Below are positions 1-6,095 of a stretch of DNA of 10,169 nucleotides, piece after piece. The notes under the pieces are model-generated. The model made no database searches and had not been told where the DNA came from. It worked only from the letters and a program-made list of their open reading frames with translations. Numbering within the stretch: position 1 is the stretch's first letter; every line of letters begins with the position of its first letter. Position numbers and translations under genes: made by a program. The stretch is from an uncultured Oscillospiraceae bacterium (GTDB lineage Bacteria; Bacillota_A; Clostridia; Oscillospirales; Oscillospiraceae): contig CAAEOU010000193.1 of assembly GCA_900757695.1 (NCBI GenBank), positions 1 to 10,169 of the forward strand, given 5' to 3'.

Positions 1-1249
1 CGGGGGAATTTTCCTGCTGGTTTATATCATTCTGGCCCTGACCTTTGGCTATGCCATGATTATGGCGGAGACGTCACTGGGACGAATGACCGGGAAGAGC
101 CCGGTGGGCGCCTATCAGAGCTTTGGAACGTCCAAATGGCTGTCCGCAGGGGGATGGATCAATGCGGTGATCCCAATTCTGATCGTGCCCTATTATTCTG
201 TTATCGGCGGCTGGGTCATCAAATACCTGGTGGAGTATATTCTGGGTCATGGAAGCGATCTGGCAGCAGACGGCTATTTTTCTGCTTTTATTTCCAGCGG
301 GTTATCCACTGAGGTTTGTTTTGTGATTTTTGCGCTGTTTACCCTGTCCATTATCTATGCCGGCGTGCGCAATGGCATTGAGCGGGTATCCAAGCTGATG
401 ATGCCTGTGCTGGTGGTGCTTTCGGTTGTAATTGCCATCTATTCCATCAGCCGTCCGGGTGCAATGGAGGGTGTCAAATACTTTTTGGTACCCAATCCTG
501 CAAACTTCTCATGGATGACGGTCGTGTCTGCCATGGGACAGGTGTTCTACTCTCTTTCTATCGCCATGGGCATCCTGGTCACCTTTGGCTCCTATATGAA
601 AAAGGACATCTCCATTGAGGGCTCTACCCGGAACGTAGAGGTTTTTGATACGGCAATTGCCATTATGGCGGGGCTGATGATTATCCCGGCGGTATTTGCC
701 TTCTCCGGCGGGGACTCCGGCACGCTGAATGCCGGCCCTTCTCTGATGTTTATTACGATTCCCAAGGTCTTTGACAGCATGGGAATGGGAACCTTTGTAG
801 GGATCCTGTTCTTCCTGTTGGTACTGTTCGCTGCTGTGACCAGTTCCATTGCGCTGACAGAAAGTGCGGTTTCCACCTTTGAGGATGAATTTGGCTGGGG
901 ACGAAAAAAGGCTACGGTCATTATCGGTGTCGTGATGCTGGCGCTGGGCAGCCTGTCTTCGCTGGGCTACGGGCCGCTGGCGGGCATTGAGATTATCGGA
1001 ATGCAGTTTCTGGATTTCTTTGACTTCCTGACCAACTCTGTTATGATGCCCATTGCGGCCATTGCCACCTGTCTGTTGGTGTCCCGTGTCATCGGCGTCG
1101 AGGGAATCGAGCAGGAGGTACTGGAGGAGGGGGGCACCTTCCGACGCAAGAAGGTTTTCAATGTGATGATCCGGTACATTTGTCCCATTTTTGCGATCAT
1201 TATTCTGATCAGCTCTGTGGCCAACGCCTTCGGCTGGATCGCAATGTAA
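1..1249 (+). CDS. Sodium:neurotransmitter symporter (NSS/SNF) family transporter, 5'-truncated by window edge
   Basis: The reading frame is open from base 2, so the gene begins outside the window; 415 residues are visible, ending at TAA 1247-1249. Bacterial NSS proteins are usually about 440-460 residues, so roughly the first 30-45 residues (TM1 with much of the Na+/substrate site) are missing. The visible start, GGIFLLVYIILALTFG followed by AETSLGRMTGKSPVGAY, matches the family's 'NGGGAFL...E.ALGR.....PVGA' region at the end of TM1b/TM2. About ten further hydrophobic helices follow, including the late LDFFDFLTNSVMMPIAA segment that resembles the family's 'LDFLDFLTN.ilLP' helix, and a last helix near the C-terminus. 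Members are inner-membrane Na+-coupled importers, mostly of amino acids (LeuT, TnaT, MhsT). The substrate cannot be read here. A hairpin terminator follows directly, so this gene ends its own transcript. Confidence 0.93.
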   Translation, partial: GGIFLLVYIILALTFGYAMIMAETSLGRMTGKSPVGAYQSFGTSKWLSAGGWINAVIPILIVPYYSVIGGWVIKYLVEYILGHGSDLAADGYFSAFISSGLSTEVCFVIFALFTLSIIYAGVRNGIERVSKLMMPVLVVLSVVIAIYSISRPGAMEGVKYFLVPNPANFSWMTVVSAMGQVFYSLSIAMGILVTFGSYMKKDISIEGSTRNVEVFDTAIAIMAGLMIIPAVFAFSGGDSGTLNAGPSLMFITIPKVFDSMGMGTFVGILFFLLVLFAAVTSSIALTESAVSTFEDEFGWGRKKATVIIGVVMLALGSLSSLGYGPLAGIEIIGMQFLDFFDFLTNSVMMPIAAIATCLLVSRVIGVEGIEQEVLEEGGTFRRKKVFNVMIRYICPIFAIIILISSVANAFGWIAM

Positions 1250-1254
1250 GCGAC

Positions 1255-1294
1255 AGCGGCATCCATGCTTGTGGGTGCCGCTTCGATGTTTTTT
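1255..1294 (+). terminator. Rho-independent terminator after the NSS transporter
   Basis: Arms 1256-1264 (GCGGCATCC) and 1273-1281 (GGGTGCCGC) pair over 9 bp with one G-U wobble and an 8-nt loop; A1255/T1282 can add a pair. Six Ts follow at 1289-1294 after a 7-nt gap, which is a little far for an ideal terminator. It lies directly after the stop codon of the transporter. Confidence 0.7.
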
Positions 1295-1375
1295 ATGTGG
1301 AGTTTTACGGCATGTTCCATGGTGTGCATAATTTTCATAAAAGCCTTTTTGGGACTTTCTTTGTGCGGAGAACTG

Positions 1376-1384
1376 TGCTATAAT
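1376..1384 (+). promoter_or_regulatory. Extended -10 promoter for the sulfatase-superfamily membrane protein
   Basis: TGC at 1376-1378 directly precedes a perfect TATAAT at 1379-1384, giving a full TGn extended -10. The hexamer 17 bp upstream (TTTCTT, 1356-1361) is a poor -35, which extended -10 promoters tolerate. Transcription would begin near 1391. That rules out the in-frame ATG at 1265, which lies inside the preceding terminator hairpin, as the start of the next gene. Confidence 0.7.
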
Positions 1385-1426
1385 ACCTCAGGTTTTACAC
1401 AAAAATTACGGGAAATGGTGAACAGA

Positions 1427-3229
1427 ATGAACGAACAGATCAATGAAGCCACTGAGGTGTCCAAGTCCTCGGCGGAGACAGCGGCTGCTGAGGAAAAATC
1501 TAAGGAACCGCCAAAAAAGAAAAACGGGAAGTTCGGAAGCAGAGCTGCTGCGGCGCTGATTGTGACACTGGCACTGAGCTTTCTGGTGGCGCTCTACGCC
1601 CCGTTGGAACTCTATTTTACCAATGTCAGTGAGTTCCCGTTTGACTTTTACACGCTGTGTCCGGTACTGCTGAAGCTGTTTGTGCTGATATTTGCCGCAG
1701 GACTGGCTGGATTCGGAATATGCTATGTGCTGTATGACAAGCTCTTTGATGTGGCACTGGTGGGGGCAGGCGTTGTCTATGTAATCGCCTATGTCCATGG
1801 CATGTTTCTGGCGGGAAATCTGCCGCCTCTGGACGGCACTGCCTATTCTTGGGGAGATTATGGCAAGGAGAGCATAATATCGCTGGTGATTTGCGCAGTT
1901 ATTTTTGTACTGGCGGTATTGCTGACCCGCTTCCTCCATATGGCGAAAATGCGGAAGATCATTTCCGGCGTGACTGCGTTCTTTACGGCTATCCTGCTGG
2001 TGACGCTGGTAACGGTTGGGGTTCAGTATGACGGCCTCCAGAAGAAGCCGCAGGAGGTTATTACCACAAACAATGAATTACAGATGTCAGAAGAGCAGAA
2101 TATGGTGATTTTTCTGCTGGACGCTGTGGATTCGTGGACCTTCAGCGCACTGATGAATGATTCCGATCCGCAATTTGCGGATGTACTGGAGGACTTTACA
2201 TATTACCCCAACACAGTGGGGTCGTATGCCTTTACACAATTCTCGATTCCGTATATTTTAACCGGGGAGAAATTCCTGAATCAGACTGATTTTTGGAGTT
2301 ATTCTCACGAGGCAATGAAAAAATCCCCACTGCTCAATGAGCTGAAGGAGAAAAACTATAGGGTAAGCATGTACGAGCCGGATCTTATTTGCGATACAGA
2401 TCAGATGGATGACTTTGACAACGTGGAGAAGGCGGGCTTGCGATTCAAAAGCTTCTCGGGTATCGTCAAGGAAGAGATCAAGCTGGTTTGGTTCAAGTAT
2501 GCGCCCTATCCGGTCAAGCGCTTTGCAAAGGTCGATATGAGTGCTTTTTCGGGTCTGGTTGAACCAAGAAGTGATTCCGAGCTCTATTCTTATTATAACT
2601 TTGATGTCTATCCAGATCTCACGGAGAATGAAGTAACGACGATTTCGGATAAGTGCTTTAAGTTCTTCCATCTGGAGGGGGCACATGTACCGTTCCGTTA
2701 TGATGAGAACATGAACGTCATCGATTCTGCCAACGGCTCCTACGATCAAAGTGTGGAGGCTTCCGTAACAATACTCAAGACGTATCTGGATAAGCTCAAA
2801 AAGGCGGGCGTCTATGATAATACCGCAATTGTAGTTATGGCGGATCATGGTTATGGTGAGCACTGGACAGATGGGCTCAAGGGCCGTTCCAATCCGCTTC
2901 TGGCGGTGAAAGGAATTGGAGAGAGCCACGATATGCAGATCTCTCAGGCACCGATCAGCTATGAGGATCTTCAGGATGCATTCCATATGCTGCTCAATGG
3001 ATCCAATTCTACAGAGGTCTTTACTGCACAGGAGGGGGATACTCGGGTTCGTACCTTCATGTATTACCACTATCTGAAGGAAGACCATATGGAGGAGTAT
3101 GAGCAGACAGGAGACGCATGGGACGAAAACGCATTGGTTCCCACCGGCCGTGTGTTTGAGGCAGGGCAGGGCCTTGTAACGGATGATGCGAATGCCAGCC
3201 CGTCTCCCAGCCCCTCAGCAAAGCACTAA
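1427..3229 (+). CDS. Membrane-anchored sulfatase/alkaline-phosphatase-superfamily enzyme, LTA synthase/phosphoethanolamine-transferase-like
   Basis: 600 residues. ATG 1427 is chosen because the promoter places the transcript start near 1391; ATG 1415 (604 aa) is an alternative, and neither has a strong Shine-Dalgarno (GGTG 1417-1420 is the best). Residues 1-38 are a charged cytoplasmic tail. Five hydrophobic helices follow (about 40-60, 78-102, 107-128, 148-168, 180-199), then an extracellular catalytic domain from about 220, the architecture of LtaS-type enzymes. Likely metal ligands and nucleophile: D232 in VIFLLDAVD, T270 in TQFSIP (the T-x-x-S-x-P spacing seen around the nucleophilic Thr of EptA/LptA phosphoethanolamine transferases), H415/H420 in FHLEGAH, and D473/H474 in MADHG. 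The family transfers or hydrolyses phospho-alcohol or sulfate groups on envelope polymers; the donor and acceptor here are unknown. The tail (591-597) is a Ser-Pro repeat. It sits alone between its own promoter and terminator. Confidence 0.85.
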   Translation: MNEQINEATEVSKSSAETAAAEEKSKEPPKKKNGKFGSRAAAALIVTLALSFLVALYAPLELYFTNVSEFPFDFYTLCPVLLKLFVLIFAAGLAGFGICYVLYDKLFDVALVGAGVVYVIAYVHGMFLAGNLPPLDGTAYSWGDYGKESIISLVICAVIFVLAVLLTRFLHMAKMRKIISGVTAFFTAILLVTLVTVGVQYDGLQKKPQEVITTNNELQMSEEQNMVIFLLDAVDSWTFSALMNDSDPQFADVLEDFTYYPNTVGSYAFTQFSIPYILTGEKFLNQTDFWSYSHEAMKKSPLLNELKEKNYRVSMYEPDLICDTDQMDDFDNVEKAGLRFKSFSGIVKEEIKLVWFKYAPYPVKRFAKVDMSAFSGLVEPRSDSELYSYYNFDVYPDLTENEVTTISDKCFKFFHLEGAHVPFRYDENMNVIDSANGSYDQSVEASVTILKTYLDKLKKAGVYDNTAIVVMADHGYGEHWTDGLKGRSNPLLAVKGIGESHDMQISQAPISYEDLQDAFHMLLNGSNSTEVFTAQEGDTRVRTFMYYHYLKEDHMEEYEQTGDAWDENALVPTGRVFEAGQGLVTDDANASPSPSPSAKH

Positions 3230-3252
3230 GGATGGCTGAGTAATCCTGATAT

Positions 3253-3291
3253 GCCGCAGGCAGAGCATGTCTCTGCCTGCGGCGGCTTTTT
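3253..3291 (+). terminator. Strong Rho-independent terminator
   Basis: A perfect 13-bp stem, GCCGCAGGCAGAG (3253-3265) with CTCTGCCTGCGGC (3271-3283), closes a 5-nt loop and is followed by GGC and five Ts (3287-3291). It lies 23 nt after the stop of the sulfatase-superfamily gene and just before the next promoter. Confidence 0.93.
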
Positions 3292-3304
3292 CCGTGGGTT
3301 TTTC

Positions 3305-3333
3305 TTGACAGAAAACCTGTAATTTGCTATTTT
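3305..3333 (+). promoter_or_regulatory. Sigma-70/SigA-type promoter of the three-gene unit 3353-5885
   Basis: A perfect TTGACA (3305-3310), 17-bp spacer, and TATTTT (3328-3333) preceded by TGC (3325-3327), so a consensus -35 with an extended -10. Transcription would begin near 3340, immediately before the Shine-Dalgarno at 3342-3347. A short interrupted inverted repeat, ACAG-N5-CTGT (3308-3320), overlaps the -35 and spacer and could be an operator half-site pair, but it is short enough to be chance. Confidence 0.75.
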
Positions 3334-3352
3334 TTCTGGGCGAGGTGAGAGA

Positions 3353-3775
3353 ATGTCCCGGGTCATGCGCTTTTTCTGCTGGCTGATGGCGCTGGCTGTG
3401 CTGCTTTCAGGAATGTGCTTTGAGAAGATCAAGGCAGATTCCATTTTGCGCTGCCCGGAATTCTCTGCTGCACGGGAAGTGCTGGAATATACCACAGAGT
3501 CAGAGCCTGCAGCGTCTGCGGAAATGGAATTTCTTCCGCAGGTGACCTGCAATACACATACTGATGGAAATGTGCAGGAAGAGGCACCTGCGCCCCAGCA
3601 GAGCCCTGCCCATTGCGGCAATATACATCCGGCGATGCTCTTACATACCGCTCGCTGGTTTGGGCCAACACTGAAAAATCGTTATGAGGAAATCCTGCGT
3701 GGTGTCTGCTGGAGCTTTATTGTCAGCTATATCCAGTGTCAGGGCGGGACGATGCCGGATTCGATTGATATTTGA
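3353..3775 (+). CDS. Small putatively exported protein of unknown function
   Basis: 140 residues, ATG preceded by GAGGTG at 3342-3347 (5-nt spacing) and by a well-formed promoter, which is the main argument that this is a real gene. The N-terminus (SRVMRFF, then a hydrophobic core about 7-23 ending LLSGMCF) looks like a signal peptide or single anchor, with a possible cleavage after A28 in KIKADS. There is no proper lipobox (the residue before C22 is Met). The middle (about 45-88) is acidic, Pro/Gln-rich and probably disordered. A second part (about 91-130) is mildly hydrophobic and carries RWFGPTLKNRYEEI and ends SFIVSYIQCQGG. Six cysteines are present (9, 22, 34, 66, 88, 119) plus C129. I cannot assign a domain. 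I have a vague impression of similar short secreted ORFs with a 'YIH..DG' C-terminus in Clostridia, but cannot confirm it. It is first in a unit with a permease and a P-loop kinase-like gene. Confidence 0.6.
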   Translation: MSRVMRFFCWLMALAVLLSGMCFEKIKADSILRCPEFSAAREVLEYTTESEPAASAEMEFLPQVTCNTHTDGNVQEEAPAPQQSPAHCGNIHPAMLLHTARWFGPTLKNRYEEILRGVCWSFIVSYIQCQGGTMPDSIDI

Positions 3776-3782
3776 AACGATA

Positions 3783-3811
3783 CAGCATGCCAGTGGGTAT
3801 GCTGCGGTTTT
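3783..3811 (+). promoter_or_regulatory. Hairpin in the gap between the small exported protein and the permease
   Basis: CAGCATGCC (3783-3791) pairs with GGTATGCTG (3796-3804) over 9 bp with one G-U and a 4-nt loop, followed by CGG and four Ts (3808-3811). It resembles a weak terminator or a processing/stabilising hairpin and could make downstream expression lower than that of the first gene. I see no promoter between here and the permease start, so some read-through is expected. Confidence 0.5.
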
Positions 3812-3814
3812 CTG

Positions 3815-3830
3815 CGGCCAAATTTGGCCG
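3815..3830. repeat. Perfect 16-bp palindrome upstream of the permease
   Basis: CGGCCAAATTTGGCCG is perfectly self-complementary (8+8). It lies 18 nt before the permease Shine-Dalgarno (GGAGG, 3848-3852). It could be a dimeric regulator's operator or fold into an RNA hairpin in tandem with the one at 3783-3804. No specific regulator is suggested by the bases alone. Confidence 0.55.
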
Positions 3831-3859
3831 GATATATCAATTGAATTGGAGGCATTTTT

Positions 3860-5218
3860 GTGATTGTCGCACAAATTCTTGCCGTTTTGATCTTCCTTGT
3901 GATGTTCGGATTGATTGTATCTGAGAAGATAGAGCGGCATTATATATCCATGGGCTGTGGCCTTTTGATGCTGGTCGTGGTATTCGGCCTTTGCATGCAC
4001 GATGGGCGGGCAATTTGGGAGACTTTGAGCCTTGAGAGTTTTGTAACGCCCTCCTTCTGGTATTTGGCGGGAGCCAGCGAGAGCTCATCCACCGGCATTA
4101 ACTGGGCCACGATCCTGTTTGTTGCGGGTATGATGGTGATGGTAGAGGGCATGGGACGAGCGGGGTTCTTCCGTTGGCTTTGCCTGTTTATTGCAAAGAA
4201 GGTACACTATAAGACCGTTCCGATCCTCATTACATTTATGGTGATGAGCTTTGTACTTGCCATGTTTATCGACAGTATAACGGTGATCATGTTTCTGGCA
4301 GCGGTTACCGCGGAGCTGGCACGGCTGCTGAAATTTGATCCCATTCCACTGATCCTCGCAGAGATCTTCTGCGCCAATCTGGGCGGCAGCGCTACCATGT
4401 GCGGCGATCCCCCAAATATCATCATCGGAACCTCGCTTGGTTATGCCTTTGCGGATTTTGTAAGCAATACCGGATTCATTGCTGTGATTTCTCTGATCTT
4501 TGTGGTACTGTATTTTTATTTCTGCTTCCGCAAGGAGCTTTCGGCCACCCGGCAGGAGGATGGGGCGCTGGTCTGCCCGGAGCCCCGAGAGGCCATTCAC
4601 AGCAAGAAGGATTTTGCCGTGAGCTGTGTGATCTTTGCCGTGGCGGTGCTGCTGCTGGTGACCCATGCACAGACGGGGCTTACGGTAGCCACCATCGGTG
4701 TGGGCATTGGCCTTGCAACGCTTTTGACCTCGTGGCGTGAGGCACCCCAGATGCTGCGGCAGCTGGATTATCAGACTCTGCTGTTCTTTATCGGACTGTT
4801 CGTAGTGGTGGGCGGCCTGGAACAGACGGGGATCCTCAGCCTGATTGCCGGATTTATTGCCAAGGTCAGCGGAGATAATCTGATGGTTATGGTGGCCATT
4901 GTCCTTTGGATTTCTGCCATTGCCAGCGCCTTTGTGGATAACATTCCGTTTGCTGCCACGATGATCCCGGTGATTCAGTCTCTGGCGGAGAGCCAGGGTG
5001 TAAGCCTTTCAATTTTGGCATGGGCGCTGGCCCTGGGCACCGATATCGGCGGCAGTGCCACACCAATCGGTGCCTCTGCCAATGTTGTAGGTCTTTCCAT
5101 TGCCGCAAAGAACGGCCATATGGTGGGCTGGGGCAGATATTGCAAATACGCCGTTCCGGCCACTGTGCTGGTGATTGTGATCTCCATGGCGGCGATCTTC
5201 CTGCGCTATTGTCTTTAA
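3860..5218 (+). CDS. ArsB/NhaD/SLC13-type permease (ion transporter superfamily)
   Basis: 452 residues, the usual length for this superfamily. It starts with GTG at 3860, set by GGAGG at 3848-3852 (7-nt spacing). It is almost entirely hydrophobic, with about 10-12 membrane helices. The two inverted-repeat halves carry the diagnostic re-entrant loops: GGSATMCGDPPNIIIG (175-190), typical of ArsB, P-protein and NhaD relatives, and GTDIGGSATPIGASANVVG (393-411). Preceding helices contain FIDSITVIMFL (136-146) and FVDNIPFAATMIPVI (358-372), the conserved Asp/Asn helices in front of each loop. The superfamily moves anions (arsenite, citrate/dicarboxylates, sulfate) or exchanges Na+/H+; the substrate here cannot be decided from sequence. 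There is no adjacent ArsR or ArsA, which argues weakly against arsenite. It follows the small exported protein by 84 nt and precedes the kinase-like gene by 55 nt, likely one transcript. Confidence 0.88.
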   Translation: MIVAQILAVLIFLVMFGLIVSEKIERHYISMGCGLLMLVVVFGLCMHDGRAIWETLSLESFVTPSFWYLAGASESSSTGINWATILFVAGMMVMVEGMGRAGFFRWLCLFIAKKVHYKTVPILITFMVMSFVLAMFIDSITVIMFLAAVTAELARLLKFDPIPLILAEIFCANLGGSATMCGDPPNIIIGTSLGYAFADFVSNTGFIAVISLIFVVLYFYFCFRKELSATRQEDGALVCPEPREAIHSKKDFAVSCVIFAVAVLLLVTHAQTGLTVATIGVGIGLATLLTSWREAPQMLRQLDYQTLLFFIGLFVVVGGLEQTGILSLIAGFIAKVSGDNLMVMVAIVLWISAIASAFVDNIPFAATMIPVIQSLAESQGVSLSILAWALALGTDIGGSATPIGASANVVGLSIAAKNGHMVGWGRYCKYAVPATVLVIVISMAAIFLRYCL

Positions 5219-5273
5219 TCGGGAAAGCTGGTAAAATGAAATGGCAGTAAGACAACGAGAGGGAGAGATTTTG

Positions 5274-5885
5274 ATGAAACAGCTGATTATATCTGTTGGA
5301 CGGGAATACGGCAGCGGCGGTCATGTGATCGCAGAAAAGCTGGCGGAACGGTTTGGGCTTGCGCTCTATGACAGCAATCTTCTGACCTGCGTTGCCCGGG
5401 AAAAGGATGTTGCACCGGAAGAGCTGAGCCGTTATGACGAGATCGGTAAGAACAAGCTGCTCTACCGGACCGTCAAGGGGTTCAGTAATTCACCGGAGGA
5501 GAATCTGGCAAACCTCCAGTTTGACTATCTCCGGAGGCTTGCGAATCAGGGGAAGTCCTTTGTGATCGTGGGCCGTTGTGCGGAGACCGCACTGAGCCAT
5601 GTGGATGGACTGGTTTCTATCTTCATTCTGGGGGATGAGGAGGCGAAGATCCAGCGGATCCGCAGCCTTCACCCGGAACTCAGTCGTGACGAGACACGCA
5701 GGTTAATGGCCAAAGAGGATTGGAAGAGAAAGTCCTACCACAACTACTACTGCAAGGGGAAGTGGGGCGATGCCCGCACCTATGACCTGACCATCAATTC
5801 CAGCCGTTTGGGACTGGATGGGACTGCTGACACACTGGAAAAGTATATCCGGGCAAGAGTGGAAGCAAAGAATTTATCGTCATGA
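5274..5885 (+). CDS. Cytidylate kinase-like family protein (PF13189-type P-loop kinase)
   Basis: 203 residues, typical for this family. ATG 5274 is preferred over the in-frame ATG 5241 because AGGGAG (5260-5265) sits 8 nt upstream and the family begins right at the P-loop strand. The sequence opens MKQLIISVGREYGSGGHVIA, where G9-G16 (GREYGSGG) is the phosphate-binding loop variant of this family. FVIVGRCAETAL (96-107) is the family's second conserved strand, RIRSLHPELSRDETRRL (128-144) is the arginine-rich lid region, and YDLTINSSRLG (170-180) is the conserved C-terminal strand. These proteins are related to CMP kinase, but the usual housekeeping Cmk is a separate, somewhat longer protein. 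Their true substrate is not established. It is last in the unit with the permease, followed by a strong hairpin, suggesting a role linked to transport or small-molecule phosphorylation (inference). Confidence 0.87.
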   Translation: MKQLIISVGREYGSGGHVIAEKLAERFGLALYDSNLLTCVAREKDVAPEELSRYDEIGKNKLLYRTVKGFSNSPEENLANLQFDYLRRLANQGKSFVIVGRCAETALSHVDGLVSIFILGDEEAKIQRIRSLHPELSRDETRRLMAKEDWKRKSYHNYYCKGKWGDARTYDLTINSSRLGLDGTADTLEKYIRARVEAKNLSS

Positions 5886-5918
5886 ATCATTCGCTGTCGC
5901 CTTTGGCGATGGATCACA

Positions 5919-5952
5919 AAAGGACGTATTGCGTTTTTGCAATACGTCCTTT
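5919..5952. terminator. Hairpin terminator between convergent genes
   Basis: AAAGGACGTATTGC (5919-5932) and GCAATACGTCCTTT (5939-5952) form a perfect 14-bp stem around a 6-nt loop. The Ts are partly inside the stem on each strand: rightward ...CCTTTATGTT, leftward ...CCTTTTGTG. It lies 33 nt after the kinase-like gene and 91 nt beyond the reductase stop on the other strand, so it probably serves both. A smaller hairpin (TCGCC-TTT-GGCGA, 5897-5909) lies just before it. Confidence 0.8.
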
Positions 5953-5980
5953 ATGTTCAATCATTTGTAATGCCTGACAA

Positions 5981-6095
5981 GACTTAGAAAATATCCATGC
6001 CGCGCACGACTGACCTGAGGTGTGCGCTCAGCGCACCGGGACTTACAGGATATCCATAGCAGCGCAGAAGCCCTCGTAGGTGGCCTGCTTTACCG
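5981..6095 (-). repeat. Degenerate tandem copy of the 3' end of the OYE gene
   Basis: The gene's end on the minus strand, ATGGATATCCTGTAAGTC (6057-6040), recurs just downstream as ATGGATATTTTCTAAGTC (5998-5981), 15 of 18 identical. With a 1-nt gap the match continues into GCGCTGC versus GCGCGGC, and weaker shared blocks (ACCT, CGGT) continue to about 6095 and 6038. The second copy would read ...CAAMDIF-stop beside the gene's ...CAAMDIL-stop only if one base were restored, so it looks like a decayed duplicate tail. A small palindrome, GTGCGCT-C-AGCGCAC (6022-6036), lies inside it. Confidence 0.5.

Noticed and set aside
1265..1426. Earlier in-frame ATG giving a 654-aa version of the sulfatase-superfamily protein
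   Set aside because: It starts within the loop of the preceding terminator and upstream of the extended -10 promoter at 1376-1384, so it would not be on the transcript; the extra residues also do not match the expected cytoplasmic tail.
2258..3088. 276-codon minus-strand frame inside the sulfatase-superfamily gene
   Set aside because: No ribosome binding site or recognisable domain; it overlaps the catalytic domain of the real gene.
3404..3420. Lipobox (LSGMC) in the small exported protein
   Set aside because: The residue before the Cys is Met; lipoboxes need Gly, Ala or Ser there. An ordinary signal peptide or anchor is more likely.
3226..3621. 131-codon minus-strand frame opposite the small exported protein
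   Set aside because: It would run through the 13-bp terminator and the consensus promoter; the + strand frame has a promoter and Shine-Dalgarno instead.
3860..5218. Arsenite efflux pump ArsB assignment for the permease
   Set aside because: The motifs fit the whole superfamily and there is no ArsR, ArsC or ArsA nearby, so a substrate-specific name is not justified.
5274..5885. Housekeeping cytidylate kinase (cmk) assignment
   Set aside because: The P-loop variant GREYGSGG and length are those of the PF13189 cytidylate-kinase-like family rather than canonical Cmk, so no gene symbol is given.
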